Of a stretch of DNA of 64,000 nucleotides, positions 9,391 through 18,146 are shown piece by piece. A program made the position numbers and the translations under genes. The notes beneath the pieces were generated by a model. That model worked only from the letters and a program-made list of their open reading frames with translations, had not been told where the DNA came from and did no database searches. Each line of letters opens with the position of its first letter. Within the stretch, counting starts at the first letter, position 1. Source of the stretch: Oligoflexus sp. (GTDB taxonomy: Bacteria; Bdellovibrionota_B; Oligoflexia; Oligoflexales; Oligoflexaceae); the NCBI GenBank assembly GCA_014378195.1, contig JACMOC010000017.1, forward strand, positions 217,206 to 281,205. Direction: 5' to 3'.

Positions 9391-10494
9391 ATGTCTAAAC
9401 CAAAAGCGATCGTCATCTATGGTGGCCGATCCACAGAACACGAAGTATCGTGTCGCAGCGCTTCCTATATCTTCAAAAACATCGATCGCTCGCGCTATGA
9501 CGCGTACGCATTCGCGGTGGATAAAAGCGGTGTCTGGCATGCCCAAAATCGGGCAGAACTTGAAACAAACATTCCCGAAAGTCTCCCTGTCGCGCCTCAC
9601 GAAAAAGGCGATGCCGAAAGCAAAACACTGCTCGATTCCTTTTTCGCCCGCGAGGGGAAAGTCACCAACACGGTCGTTTTTAATATTATCCATGGAACGA
9701 CGGGCGAAGATGGATGTCTTCAAGGCTTTTTTGATCTGAAAGACGTCGCCTACGTGGGACCGTCCTTGTTGGGTTCCGCCATTGCGATGGATAAAGTAGT
9801 CGCAAAACAACTGGCAGAGGCAGCCGGCGTCGCGATCGTGCCTTATCTTGCCATACGAACGGCGGAATGGGAGAAAAATGGCCCAGCGCTGCTAAGTAGA
9901 GCGGAGCACGAGCTGAGATTCCCTATATTTGTGAAGCCCGCGAGCCTTGGGAGCTCCGTAGGCATTCGCAAGGCAGCAAATCCTTATGAATTAAAGGACG
10001 CTGTAGCGTACGCTTTCGAATTTGACGAACGGATACTGCTGGAAACCGGCATGAACGTTCGCGAGATTGAATATGCATGTTTGGGCGGATATGATCCGGC
10101 GATGAGCGTCGCGGGTGAGGTCGGCGTAGATGAAGGTTTTTATTCCTACGAAGAAAAATATTCAAAAGTCAGTAAGGCGACCGTCAATGTCCCCGCTCAT
10201 CTCGATGCAAAACTTGCGGCCGAAGGCTCTGCCTTAGCTAAAAAAGTCTTTGAGGCTCTCAATCTTTACGGCCTCGCGCGCATCGATCTTTTTCTCGACA
10301 AAAAAACCAATCAATTCTATTTTAATGAAGCCAATACCCTGCCAGGTTTTACGTCAATCTCACAGTATCCCAAGCTTTGGGAGCATGCTGGCTACTCGGG
10401 GCAACAGCTGATAGGCAAACTCCTTGATCTCGCTCTTGAACGACGGCAGAAGCTGAATCGTCTCACTCGATCCGTAGACACCGCTAAATCTTGA
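9391..10494 (+). CDS. ddl: D-alanine--D-alanine ligase
   Basis: ATP-grasp enzyme joining two D-Ala residues for peptidoglycan precursor synthesis in the cytoplasm. Its 367 residues match the long DdlA-type length. Signatures include the N-terminal IVIYGGRSTEHEVS, HGTTGEDGCLQG, YVGPSLLGSAIAMDK, the ATP-grasp lysine/glycine loop VKPASLGSSVGI, and the Mg-binding NEANTLPGFT near the C-terminus. The SD GAGGAG lies 7 nt before ATG. The 3' end overlaps the convergent cmoB gene by 11 nt. It is not in a mur/fts cell-division cluster here. Confidence 0.95.
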   Translation: MSKPKAIVIYGGRSTEHEVSCRSASYIFKNIDRSRYDAYAFAVDKSGVWHAQNRAELETNIPESLPVAPHEKGDAESKTLLDSFFAREGKVTNTVVFNIIHGTTGEDGCLQGFFDLKDVAYVGPSLLGSAIAMDKVVAKQLAEAAGVAIVPYLAIRTAEWEKNGPALLSRAEHELRFPIFVKPASLGSSVGIRKAANPYELKDAVAYAFEFDERILLETGMNVREIEYACLGGYDPAMSVAGEVGVDEGFYSYEEKYSKVSKATVNVPAHLDAKLAAEGSALAKKVFEALNLYGLARIDLFLDKKTNQFYFNEANTLPGFTSISQYPKLWEHAGYSGQQLIGKLLDLALERRQKLNRLTRSVDTAKS

Positions 10495-11440
10495 TCATCA
10501 GATAATGTCTGTACGGGGCCGGGTGACCTTCGATGGTTCTCCCCGGATCGTGCGGATCAAGAAAATCGCTGAGGCTTTTGACGTCGGCCCAGGGTGTTGC
10601 TCTTTGCTCAACACTTGTCAGAGGTTCTGAATAAAACGCCTTTTGCTGACTAAAACCTGCACGTTTTATCCAGTTCTGCAAACATAACAAAGTCGGTAGG
10701 AACCAAACGCCTGTCGCACCTGCATAACGTCCCGTCGGCGTGAGAGACATCGAATCTTCGCCGGGAATCCCCTGACAGTCGATGATGATGCGGCCCTTGG
10801 GTTTGAGCGCTATTCGCATTTTGCGAAGCAGACCTACGGGATCCGTATGATGGTAGAGGATGCCCATGCAGAAAATCGTATCGAAGCTCTCCGGAAATAG
10901 ATCGATATGCTCAACCCCGAAGAGTTCTACGTTGATCTCAGGTGTGGGGCTTAGGTTTTGCAAAAGGCGATGATTAAAAACATTGATGGGCATAGGCTCA
11001 AAACCAATGACGTGAGCAGCCCCCAGCGCTTTTATAAAATACATGAAATAACCGTTGTGCGATCCGATATCGGCAACCACGGCCCCTTCAAGGGGGCCGA
11101 CGAAGGGCAGGACCCTTTGCCATTTCAAATTCGATCGCCACTCGGTATCAATTCTACGGCCCCAAAGAGAGTAGGGGCCTTTTTTCCAAGGAAGAAAGGC
11201 TTTAAGAGCCGCATCAAGGCGCGCTTCGTCAGATGCTGAAACCGCATCAGGTTTAGCAACAGTGACCCAACCATCCTCGATTGCAATTGGTCCCGTCTGG
11301 AGGCCATTGGTTAAGGCAGAGCCTTCGCGCCACCGCGTCCAGCGCTCATCGTTGAGACGCTCATTGAGCTGCGACCTGAGGGCAAGAAGTGCTGGAACAT
11401 CGACCCGAGGTCCGAGAGCCGTAGCCCATCCAGGCCCCAT
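10484..11440 (-). CDS. cmoB: tRNA U34 carboxymethyltransferase CmoB
   Basis: Transfers the carboxymethyl group of carboxy-SAM to 5-hydroxyuridine at tRNA position 34, giving cmo5U. The 318 residues are near the 323 of E. coli CmoB. Shared blocks include KGPYSLWGRRIDTEWRSNLKW, MGILYHHTDP, FLDPHDPGRTIEGHPAP and a carboxy-SAM-binding loop DIGSHNGYF that replaces the usual DxGCGxG of ordinary methyltransferases. The start codon follows the cmoA stop with no gap, so the pair is translationally linked. The N-terminal 40 residues are less certain. Confidence 0.92.
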   Translation of the reverse strand: MGPGWATALGPRVDVPALLALRSQLNERLNDERWTRWREGSALTNGLQTGPIAIEDGWVTVAKPDAVSASDEARLDAALKAFLPWKKGPYSLWGRRIDTEWRSNLKWQRVLPFVGPLEGAVVADIGSHNGYFMYFIKALGAAHVIGFEPMPINVFNHRLLQNLSPTPEINVELFGVEHIDLFPESFDTIFCMGILYHHTDPVGLLRKMRIALKPKGRIIIDCQGIPGEDSMSLTPTGRYAGATGVWFLPTLLCLQNWIKRAGFSQQKAFYSEPLTSVEQRATPWADVKSLSDFLDPHDPGRTIEGHPAPYRHYLMIKI

Positions 11441-12199
11441 TCAATACCCCTTCATGGCAACAAGTGTCGTGAAGTTGTTCCACTTCATCAGAGATTCGAC
11501 GTTCATGAACCCGCTTTCTTTCAAAAGGTGGCGATGCTCGTCTTCCGTGAACGGAATCAAAACGTTTTCAAGGGCTTCTTTTTTCTTTTCGATCTCGGTT
11601 CGGCTATAGCCTTGCTTTTCCTTGAACTGCTCGTAAAGCCTTGTGCCAAGCTCTTGAAACGACGGTGAATTCAAACGGACCTTTTCGCTTATCATGAGTA
11701 TCCCGCCCGGTACGAGCGATTCCCAGATTCGCTGCAAGAGGAGCTTGCGCTGGCTGACGGGGAGGAATTGTAACGTGTAATTGATGACGACTGCTGAGGA
11801 TTTCGGCAAAGCCACTGCCATCACATCACTGCATAGGAGATTGAGGCTGTGTCGTGCCGGTAAGTCCGAAAGTTTGTCGTGAGCACGATCTATCATAGCC
11901 TGCGAGCTGTCAATCGCCAGAAAGTGCGCTGATTGTTCGAGGCGATGAGCGATATGATGAGTTGTTGTTCCCGTCGAGCACCCGATGTCAATGACAGCGG
12001 TGCCGACTTGATAAAAGTGCAGGACCCAGTCGGCCGTAAAACGTGTCACATCCCTGTAGAGAGGGATAGAACGCTGGACCATGTCGTCAAAAACCTCAGC
12101 GACTTCGTGATTGAACGCGAAAGGTTTTGGATAATGGCGTCCGGCAAAAATGTCGTCGTTGTGACTGACCAGTTTAAGTTCGACCTGTGCTTTTTCCAT
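11441..12199 (-). CDS. cmoA: Carboxy-S-adenosyl-L-methionine synthase CmoA
   Basis: Converts SAM and prephenate to carboxy-SAM, the donor used by CmoB encoded immediately downstream. The 252 residues match the family length. The N-terminus carries FDDMVQRSIPLY, the signature helix of CmoA, followed by the SAM-binding DIGCSTGTTTHHI loop and INYTLQFLP. A clear SD (GAGGAAG) lies 6 nt before ATG. The region 12200-12332 upstream separates it from the divergent folB-like gene and should hold its promoter, though I see no confident -35/-10 there. Confidence 0.93.
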   Translation of the reverse strand: MEKAQVELKLVSHNDDIFAGRHYPKPFAFNHEVAEVFDDMVQRSIPLYRDVTRFTADWVLHFYQVGTAVIDIGCSTGTTTHHIAHRLEQSAHFLAIDSSQAMIDRAHDKLSDLPARHSLNLLCSDVMAVALPKSSAVVINYTLQFLPVSQRKLLLQRIWESLVPGGILMISEKVRLNSPSFQELGTRLYEQFKEKQGYSRTEIEKKKEALENVLIPFTEDEHRHLLKESGFMNVESLMKWNNFTTLVAMKGY

Positions 12200-12332
12200 A
12201 AGAGTCTTCCTCGATTATGGGTGTTGGGAACGCGCAAGCTACCATGCCGAGTCAAAAAAGAAAATAGTCATCAGGCTTTCGTGGACAAGTCCCTTGAGAC
12301 GTAATACAAGAGGCTCCGAGGAGGGCTGCAAC

Positions 12333-13067
12333 ATGCACGTATTGTCTCAAATTACGGGTCGACCGCTGGATACCATCACTTTGAGAGATCTTTCGGTTCA
12401 GTGCGTAATCGGAGTTCATCCAGAAGAAAAGATCCTGCCGCAGCCCCTCAAACTCAACGTGCGCATTTATCTCGATACAGCGCCGGCTGGTATTAGCGGC
12501 ATTTTATCCCGAACGATCGACTATTCCCTCGTTGCGAAGCAATTGAGTTTCATTCTTACTTATTCGCGTTTTCGCCTGCTGGAAAGCGCTGCGGAAGCTT
12601 TGGCGGTTTTCCTCCTGACACCAGCGCGCGGCGATCATCCGCCTATCCACGCTGTCGATATCGAAATCAAAAAACCCGAAGCCCTCGGCGGTGTCAGCGA
12701 ACCTTCGGTAAGGATTTTCCGTGATCTCGAAAGCCGACAGGGGTGGTATAAAAAAGGTAGTCCGATCAAGACCCTCTTTCAGGTTCCGGAAGCGGCGCTG
12801 GAACGCTGGCTTATTCCGGCCGGCGAGTCCTTAACGGTTGAGAGCTCCGAAGATCTTGCCCTGATGGCCGAATCACCGGGCCTTACTATTTCAGGACGCC
12901 CGGCATCCGCCGGTCTTATATTACCCTTCGACCAGAAACTTATCATCACGAACCCTTCTGACGAAGAGAATCGAGGTCATGAGAGCGGAAGCGATCCGAA
13001 ATCTGTCCTTGCCGTTACCTTTCGCGGTCGTGAGCGGCGCATTGAATCGACCCAGAGACTGCACTAA
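12333..13067 (+). CDS. folB: FolB-like dihydroneopterin aldolase with extra C-terminal domain
   Basis: The first ~125 residues form a dihydroneopterin aldolase domain of folate synthesis: TLRDLSVQCVIGVHPEEK with the conserved Glu, SRTIDYSLVAK, a Leu-Glu-Ser segment, and IKKPEAL containing the catalytic Lys. Ordinary FolB is about 120 residues, but this protein has ~120 more (KTLFQVPEAALERWLIPAGES onward) that look like a small cupin-like beta domain of unknown role. I chose ATG 12333 because GAGGAGGG sits 6-7 nt upstream; an ATG 39 nt earlier has no such site. The RsmB-like gene starts 22 nt downstream. Aldolase versus epimerase activity cannot be decided. Confidence 0.75.
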   Translation: MHVLSQITGRPLDTITLRDLSVQCVIGVHPEEKILPQPLKLNVRIYLDTAPAGISGILSRTIDYSLVAKQLSFILTYSRFRLLESAAEALAVFLLTPARGDHPPIHAVDIEIKKPEALGGVSEPSVRIFRDLESRQGWYKKGSPIKTLFQVPEAALERWLIPAGESLTVESSEDLALMAESPGLTISGRPASAGLILPFDQKLIITNPSDEENRGHESGSDPKSVLAVTFRGRERRIESTQRLH

Positions 13068-13089
13068 ATTCCAAAAAGGCCAATCGATT

Positions 13090-14274
13090 ATGCATGAGCT
13101 GCTGCAATCCCCACGCACACCCCATCTGCTCCGGATCTGGACTGACCTTTGCCGCGAAAAGGAAATGCCTCAGCTCGATCGATGGCTCGTTCTCAGAATG
13201 AAACAGGATAAACGATTCGGCTCAAAAGATCGTCGTTGGTACAGCGAAGGCGTTTTTAGCGCAATTCGCGCAGCTCTCCCCTACATGGAACATCTCGAAG
13301 GCCGTCCGCTCGATCCGCGTGAGTCTTGGGATATTCTCCGGGCCATCGAGCCTGAGACTTTTTTTAAAGGCCTTGCAGCTTATGCCGAATCTCCCGATCG
13401 GGATGATCTGACCCGTGGTGGGTTATCGTCGTGGTTTCGTCCTTCGCTCGCCCGGCGCATCGAACTTTCGCATTGGGACGATGGACAGACCAAAGATTTT
13501 TTAAAGGCTCAAAATACACGCGCTCCGCTTTGGTTGCGTTTGAATAGACCAGCTCACAAAGCCAAAATCGAGAAAAAACTGGAAGAGCTTCAAGTCGCAT
13601 ACAGCTGGCGCGGTGAAGGTCTTAAAATCGAAACGGAAAAAAATCTCTCGCAAACGCCTATACTCGAAGAAGGCTGGGCGGAGGTTCAGGATTACGGCTC
13701 ACAAATTCTTGGCGACAAAATCCCGGTCAGTGGCGCTGTCACGGTTTGGGATTGCTGTGCGGGAGGAGGCGGTAAAAGCCTTCAGTTGGCTGCAAAGCAT
13801 CCTAAAGCACAGATTTATTCGTCCGACGTGCGCTCCTACAAAAGTACAGAAGTCAGCAAAAGAGCACTTCGCGCTAGGCTTCCCAACATCACACCTATCC
13901 CTTGGAATGGGTCCGCTCAGCTTGAGTTACCGCGCGCTGTCGGAAAGGGATTTGATATTATTGTCGTCGATGCACCGTGTTCGGGTTCGGGAACTTGGCG
14001 ACGCAGTCCGGATGGACGTTATAGAACGACCCACCAAAGCCTGAACGACCTGCAGAAACTCCAGTTGAGCATAGTTGAGAAAGTCTTGCCCTTTTTGAAG
14101 CCAGGTGGGCAACTTGTCTACGCAACCTGTAGCTGGTTTCCAGAAGAAAATGAGGACGTGACAGCTCTCATGCGTGAGACTCTGAATCTCACGCTTGAGG
14201 AAGAGTCAATCTGTGGCCTCCCGGTAGAAGATTCCGACACCTTATTCTTCTCTCTGATGCGTAAAGGACGCTGA
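13090..14274 (+). CDS. RsmB-like 16S rRNA/tRNA m5C methyltransferase (NOL1/NOP2/Sun)
   Basis: SAM-dependent cytosine-C5 methyltransferase acting on RNA. Over its 394 residues it has the SAM-binding DCCAGGGGKSLQLA (motif I, around residue 220), VVDAPCSGSGTWRRSP (motif IV with the PCSG cysteine) and VYATCSWFPEEN (motif VI with the catalytic TCS cysteine). The N-terminal ~180 residues replace the NusB-like and binding regions of RsmB and are divergent. The start was set at ATG 13090 (MHELLQSP) just after AAAAAGG; an upstream ATG would overlap folB by 88 nt. The exact target base cannot be assigned from sequence alone. Confidence 0.82.
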   Translation: MHELLQSPRTPHLLRIWTDLCREKEMPQLDRWLVLRMKQDKRFGSKDRRWYSEGVFSAIRAALPYMEHLEGRPLDPRESWDILRAIEPETFFKGLAAYAESPDRDDLTRGGLSSWFRPSLARRIELSHWDDGQTKDFLKAQNTRAPLWLRLNRPAHKAKIEKKLEELQVAYSWRGEGLKIETEKNLSQTPILEEGWAEVQDYGSQILGDKIPVSGAVTVWDCCAGGGGKSLQLAAKHPKAQIYSSDVRSYKSTEVSKRALRARLPNITPIPWNGSAQLELPRAVGKGFDIIVVDAPCSGSGTWRRSPDGRYRTTHQSLNDLQKLQLSIVEKVLPFLKPGGQLVYATCSWFPEENEDVTALMRETLNLTLEEESICGLPVEDSDTLFFSLMRKGR

Positions 14275-14394
14275 TCTCAGACCGGTCCGTGGCTCGGAAG
14301 AGCCGACAGTCCTTTTCTCTGTATTTAAGACCTGGAAAAAGGTATCTTTGGCGTCCTCTGATGGATGGGGTTAAAGATCGATAAGGGTTCTTTC

Positions 14395-15408
14395 ATGACA
14401 AAGATTCGCACTTGTCTCTTCGGTTTAGGTCACATGGGACGCAATCATTTGCGCGTGCTCCAAGAGGACGCTCGTTTCGAGCTTGTAGCTGTCATCGACC
14501 CCGTTACATCCGCCTTACCGCTCGCAGCGCAGCCCGTGCCACTTTACAAACAACTTCCCGACGATCTATCCTTCGACCTTGCCGTGGTTGCCGCGCCGAC
14601 CGAGCTTCACTACACACTTGTGACAAGCCTATTAAATCGTGGGCACAACGTGTTTGTCGAAAAACCAGCGGCAAGCACCAAAGGCCAGGCTGCAGAACTC
14701 GTTGCACTGGCTCATAAAAATAACCTTCATCTGGCCGTCGGCAATATCGAACGCTGCAATCCAGTGGTATTAGCCCTTCGCAAAGTCGTGGAGAGCGGAA
14801 TACTGGGCCGTTTAGTTCACCTCAATGGTCTGCGTGCCGGCGGGTTTCCCCGCAATGTTAAAGCGGGGAACAATGTCATTCTCGATCTCGGCGTACACGA
14901 GTTGGATCTATTTCGCATGCTGCTTGGCCCTATCGAAATCGTTCATGGCGTTGGGCATTCAACCCAAGAGTCGGGCATCTATGATGCCGCAGAGATCTCG
15001 GTTCGTTCAAAAAAAGGCGTGACGGGAACCGTTCATGTGAACTGGCTTACGCCGCAGCGGATGCGTTCGATACGTGTTACAGGAAGTCAGGGGCTTTGCC
15101 TCGTCGATTATATCGCGCAGACCTGCGAACTCTTCGGTCACGACCTTCAAGCAAAAAGCACAGCGTTTTCGGGCTTCGAATGGAAGCGTGATGCCCAAGG
15201 CCTCGAATCGCTTTCTGTTCCGGTGATCGCAAAAGAGTCCCTCAAAGAGCAACTCGATCAGCTGCATCTTTATCTCAATGGGGCCCAACATACTCTTGCT
15301 GTCTTTGATGAACTGATTGAATCTGTTGCTCTCGTTGAGCAAGCGGAACGGCAGGTTTCAGGAGCCCACGTTTTGCCTTTTCATGATCCGCATAGCGAGC
15401 GTGGCTAA
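14395..15408 (+). CDS. Gfo/Idh/MocA oxidoreductase coupled to lpxB
   Basis: NAD(P)-dependent sugar-type oxidoreductase of 337 residues. The N-terminal Rossmann fold starts LFGLGHMGRNHLRVL, followed by VVAAPTELHY, FVEKPAA (conserved EKP) and GNIERCNP, then a C-terminal alpha/beta domain with DLGVHELDLF. ATG 14395 has AAGGG upstream and gives the usual N-terminus. The stop codon overlaps the lpxB start (TAATG). Together with known lpxA-lpxI-oxidoreductase-lpxB arrangements and GnnA, which oxidises UDP-GlcNAc in the same family, this points to a UDP-sugar or lipid A substrate. That role is inferred; no GnnB-like aminotransferase is in the window. Confidence 0.8.
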   Translation: MTKIRTCLFGLGHMGRNHLRVLQEDARFELVAVIDPVTSALPLAAQPVPLYKQLPDDLSFDLAVVAAPTELHYTLVTSLLNRGHNVFVEKPAASTKGQAAELVALAHKNNLHLAVGNIERCNPVVLALRKVVESGILGRLVHLNGLRAGGFPRNVKAGNNVILDLGVHELDLFRMLLGPIEIVHGVGHSTQESGIYDAAEISVRSKKGVTGTVHVNWLTPQRMRSIRVTGSQGLCLVDYIAQTCELFGHDLQAKSTAFSGFEWKRDAQGLESLSVPVIAKESLKEQLDQLHLYLNGAQHTLAVFDELIESVALVEQAERQVSGAHVLPFHDPHSERG

Positions 15409-16640
15409 TGGCTGTAAAGATATTCGTATCGGCTGGAGAGCCTTCAGGCGACATGCTCGCGGGCGAACTTCTCGAACATTTAAAAGTCCTGATGCCCGAC
15501 GCCGAATTTTTTGGAATCTGCGGGCCAAAAATGAGACAGGCCGGTTGCGAGGAATTGTTTGGTATCGAAGAACTATCGGTGATGGGGTTTGTAGAAGTCC
15601 TCAAACACCTTTCCTATATTCGTCGACTTGAGTTTACTCTCCTCGAGGAAATTGAGCGGCGAAAACCTGAGATCGCGATTCTCGTCGATTATCCGGGCTT
15701 TCACCTGCGGCTCGGAGATGCCCTGAAGCTGCGCGGAACGTTCGTTTTCCAATATGTTGCGCCTCAGCTCTGGGCCTGGGGCGAAAAACGAACCAAAACG
15801 CTCAAGGAGAGCACCGACGAAGTCCTCGGCATTATGCCATTTGAAGCGGACTTTTTCAAAAAGCGATCCGTGAATTACACTTATGTTGGAACGCCGCAAG
15901 TTGATCGCGCCCTTATTGCCAGTGGGGATCGATCCCGATTCGGTCTGCCGGCTGATGCTACGATTGTCGGTTTTTTCCCGGGAAGTCGACGGGGCGAAAT
16001 TCAAAGACTCGTCCCTCGGATGCTTGCTGCGCGCGCTGTTTTGCGGAACCGCGATTCATCGCTTCACTTTGTGCTATCGGCAGCGCCTAATCTTCCAATC
16101 GATCTTTTTGCGCAGCAGCTTGGGACTATCCTTCCCACGCCTACGATCGACGAAAAGGGGCTGACGGTATACCTCCTCGGTGACACCACTCTCGTTCAAG
16201 GCCAAAGCATACATCTTATGAAATGCAGCGATGCGGCTGTCGTGACATCAGGAACGGCTACCCTTGAATGTGCGCTCGTAAATACACCAATGACAGTTGC
16301 GTACGTCATGCAGAACCTGAGTTACCAACTCGCGAAACGCTTTGTTAAGCTCCCTCATATTAGCCTGGTCAACCTAGTCGCAGATTTTGGCCTCGTAAAA
16401 GAATTTATTCAGAATTTTGCCCCCGAAGATCTAGCCGACGAATTGCAGCGTCTCGCCGGGGATCAGGCCTACAGAGGCGAAAAAAAGCAGCAGTTACAGG
16501 CCCTCAATCAGAAACTGAAGGGCGAGCTGGCCGAGCAGGCGGCTCGGACTATAGCTACGTGTTATGCGGAAGGCTTGCCCCGCTCCAGGCATTTAAACGG
16601 CTTAAACAATCAGGGTTTAGATTCGCTTATAGGCAAATAA
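15408..16640 (+). CDS. lpxB: Lipid-A-disaccharide synthase
   Basis: GT19 glycosyltransferase joining UDP-2,3-diacylglucosamine and lipid X at the inner membrane to give the lipid A disaccharide. The 410 residues fit the family. Signatures are SAGEPSGDMLAGEL at the N-terminus, GICGPKM, the SVMGFVEVL strand, DYPGFHLRL, YVAPQLWAWGEKR, FPGSRRGEI and TSGTATLECAL. Translation is coupled to the preceding oxidoreductase through TAATG. Presence of lpxB shows the host makes LPS with a lipid A anchor. The last ~30 residues after ATCYAEG are an unremarkable tail. Confidence 0.95.
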   Translation: MAVKIFVSAGEPSGDMLAGELLEHLKVLMPDAEFFGICGPKMRQAGCEELFGIEELSVMGFVEVLKHLSYIRRLEFTLLEEIERRKPEIAILVDYPGFHLRLGDALKLRGTFVFQYVAPQLWAWGEKRTKTLKESTDEVLGIMPFEADFFKKRSVNYTYVGTPQVDRALIASGDRSRFGLPADATIVGFFPGSRRGEIQRLVPRMLAARAVLRNRDSSLHFVLSAAPNLPIDLFAQQLGTILPTPTIDEKGLTVYLLGDTTLVQGQSIHLMKCSDAAVVTSGTATLECALVNTPMTVAYVMQNLSYQLAKRFVKLPHISLVNLVADFGLVKEFIQNFAPEDLADELQRLAGDQAYRGEKKQQLQALNQKLKGELAEQAARTIATCYAEGLPRSRHLNGLNNQGLDSLIGK

Positions 16641-16764
16641 ATGCTTGCTTTTTTCGGTCCCAAGCACTACCAAATTGCACTCTAGAATCCTTGTGTTCCA
16701 AAGGCGTAAATTCGTAATGCTCGCGTGTTCTCACACCCTCCGCACTCAACAAAAGGACACTCTC

Positions 16765-18063
16765 ATGAAGAATGGTTTGTTAGCCTTGGGTCTCGTTCTC
16801 GCCTCTTTGCCTGCGTATGCTAAGGACACTTTGATGATCCTGTCGCCGCACCGCAAGTCGATTCAAGACGAGTATGTACCGGCGTTTGTTGAGTATTACA
16901 AAGCCAAGTTCAAAACGGATGTTCAGGTGGATTGGCTCGATCAGGGCGGAACGTCCGACGACGTTCGTTTCGTTAGAGCCAAGTTCGGTTCTAATCCCAA
17001 GACGTCAGGCGTCGACATTTTCTGGGGCGGGGGCACGGGTGTCTTTGTTGACCTGCAGAAAGAGAACTTTCTAGCTCAGTATAAGCTCCCGAAAGAATTG
17101 AAGGCGCAGATCCCTGAGAATGCTTCAGGCGTGCCGCTCTACGATAAAACCGAAACCTGGTATGCATCGGCCTGCTCTTCGTTCGGCATGTTTTATAACA
17201 AAAAAATCATGAAGTTCGATGGTATGCCCGAACCAAAATCGTTCCGCGATCTCGCTGGTCCTGATTACTTCGGAAATATCAGCCTAACGGATCCTCGCCG
17301 TTCCGGTACGGCAAATACGATGAATACGATCATCCTCCAAACCGAAGGTTGGGAAAAAGGCTGGCAACTCCTGTCGGAACTCGCCGGAAACACACGTACT
17401 TTTACTCACTCGAGCAGTGATCCCATCAAAGCCGTCGTTGCAGGTGATGTGTCGATGGCTATGGCAATCGATTTTTATGCCCTCGCGAAAATCGGCGATC
17501 TCGGTACAGAAAACCTTGGTTTTGCCTTGCCGACCGGTAGCGCCGTTCTCGACCCCGACCCTATTGCCATTCTCAAAGGCGCTCCAAACCGTAAGGTTGC
17601 CGAACGATTTGTGGATTACGTCCTTTCCGTGGAAGGCCAAAAGCTCCTGCTCCTGCCGAAGGGCGTCCCGGGTGGTCCTAAGTCAGCTTCGCTGGGCCGC
17701 ATGTCTGTGAACACAGAAGCCTACAAAGAAACCGAAGGCAAACGGATCTATAAACTCAATCCCTTCACTCAAAAAGGTTTTGTCCGCCTCGACATCGTTA
17801 AAGCCGCCAAATTGCAGCGAGTTTTTAACGACCTGGCCGGCGCCATGCTCGTCGATACACATGACGACCTCAAAAAAGCATGGGCCAAAATTGTCAAAAG
17901 CAAAAAGCCTGATCAAGCGAAGATTCTAGAATTTGGTAAGGTGCCCGTCACTGAGGACGAATTCTTTAAAATAGCGGAAAAATGGGACGACGAAGTGTTC
18001 CGGAACCAGACGATCAACAGCTGGGTCAGCTTCGCTAAAGTGAAGTTCAAGAACCTTCAGTAA
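16765..18063 (+). CDS. ABC transporter periplasmic substrate-binding protein (Fbp/Afu-like)
   Basis: A 432-residue secreted binding protein of the SBP_bac_1/6 class, first gene of a three-gene importer. The start at ATG 16765 gives a classical signal peptide (MKNGLLALGLVLASLPAYA) and has AAAGGA upstream; an in-frame TTG at 16645 would put 40 extra residues ahead of it. Family-like blocks are DIFWGGGTGVF, TDPRRSGTANTM and AMAIDFYAL. Length and partners resemble ferric-iron (FbpA/AfuA) or spermidine-like systems. The substrate cannot be fixed; iron is one guess, organophosphonate or an anion another. Confidence 0.82.
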   Translation: MKNGLLALGLVLASLPAYAKDTLMILSPHRKSIQDEYVPAFVEYYKAKFKTDVQVDWLDQGGTSDDVRFVRAKFGSNPKTSGVDIFWGGGTGVFVDLQKENFLAQYKLPKELKAQIPENASGVPLYDKTETWYASACSSFGMFYNKKIMKFDGMPEPKSFRDLAGPDYFGNISLTDPRRSGTANTMNTIILQTEGWEKGWQLLSELAGNTRTFTHSSSDPIKAVVAGDVSMAMAIDFYALAKIGDLGTENLGFALPTGSAVLDPDPIAILKGAPNRKVAERFVDYVLSVEGQKLLLLPKGVPGGPKSASLGRMSVNTEAYKETEGKRIYKLNPFTQKGFVRLDIVKAAKLQRVFNDLAGAMLVDTHDDLKKAWAKIVKSKKPDQAKILEFGKVPVTEDEFFKIAEKWDDEVFRNQTINSWVSFAKVKFKNLQ

Positions 18064-18146
18064 TTTACTCTTTGGATAGTGCGCGGCCTTAGGGCCCCGG
18101 CATCATTCACAGCCACTCTCTTGCCAACTGAACTTGCGGGAAGTCT

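Noticed and set aside
14291..14320. Terminator after the RsmB-like gene
   Set aside because: GGCTC/GAGCC is only 5 bp and the T-rich run is not adjacent.
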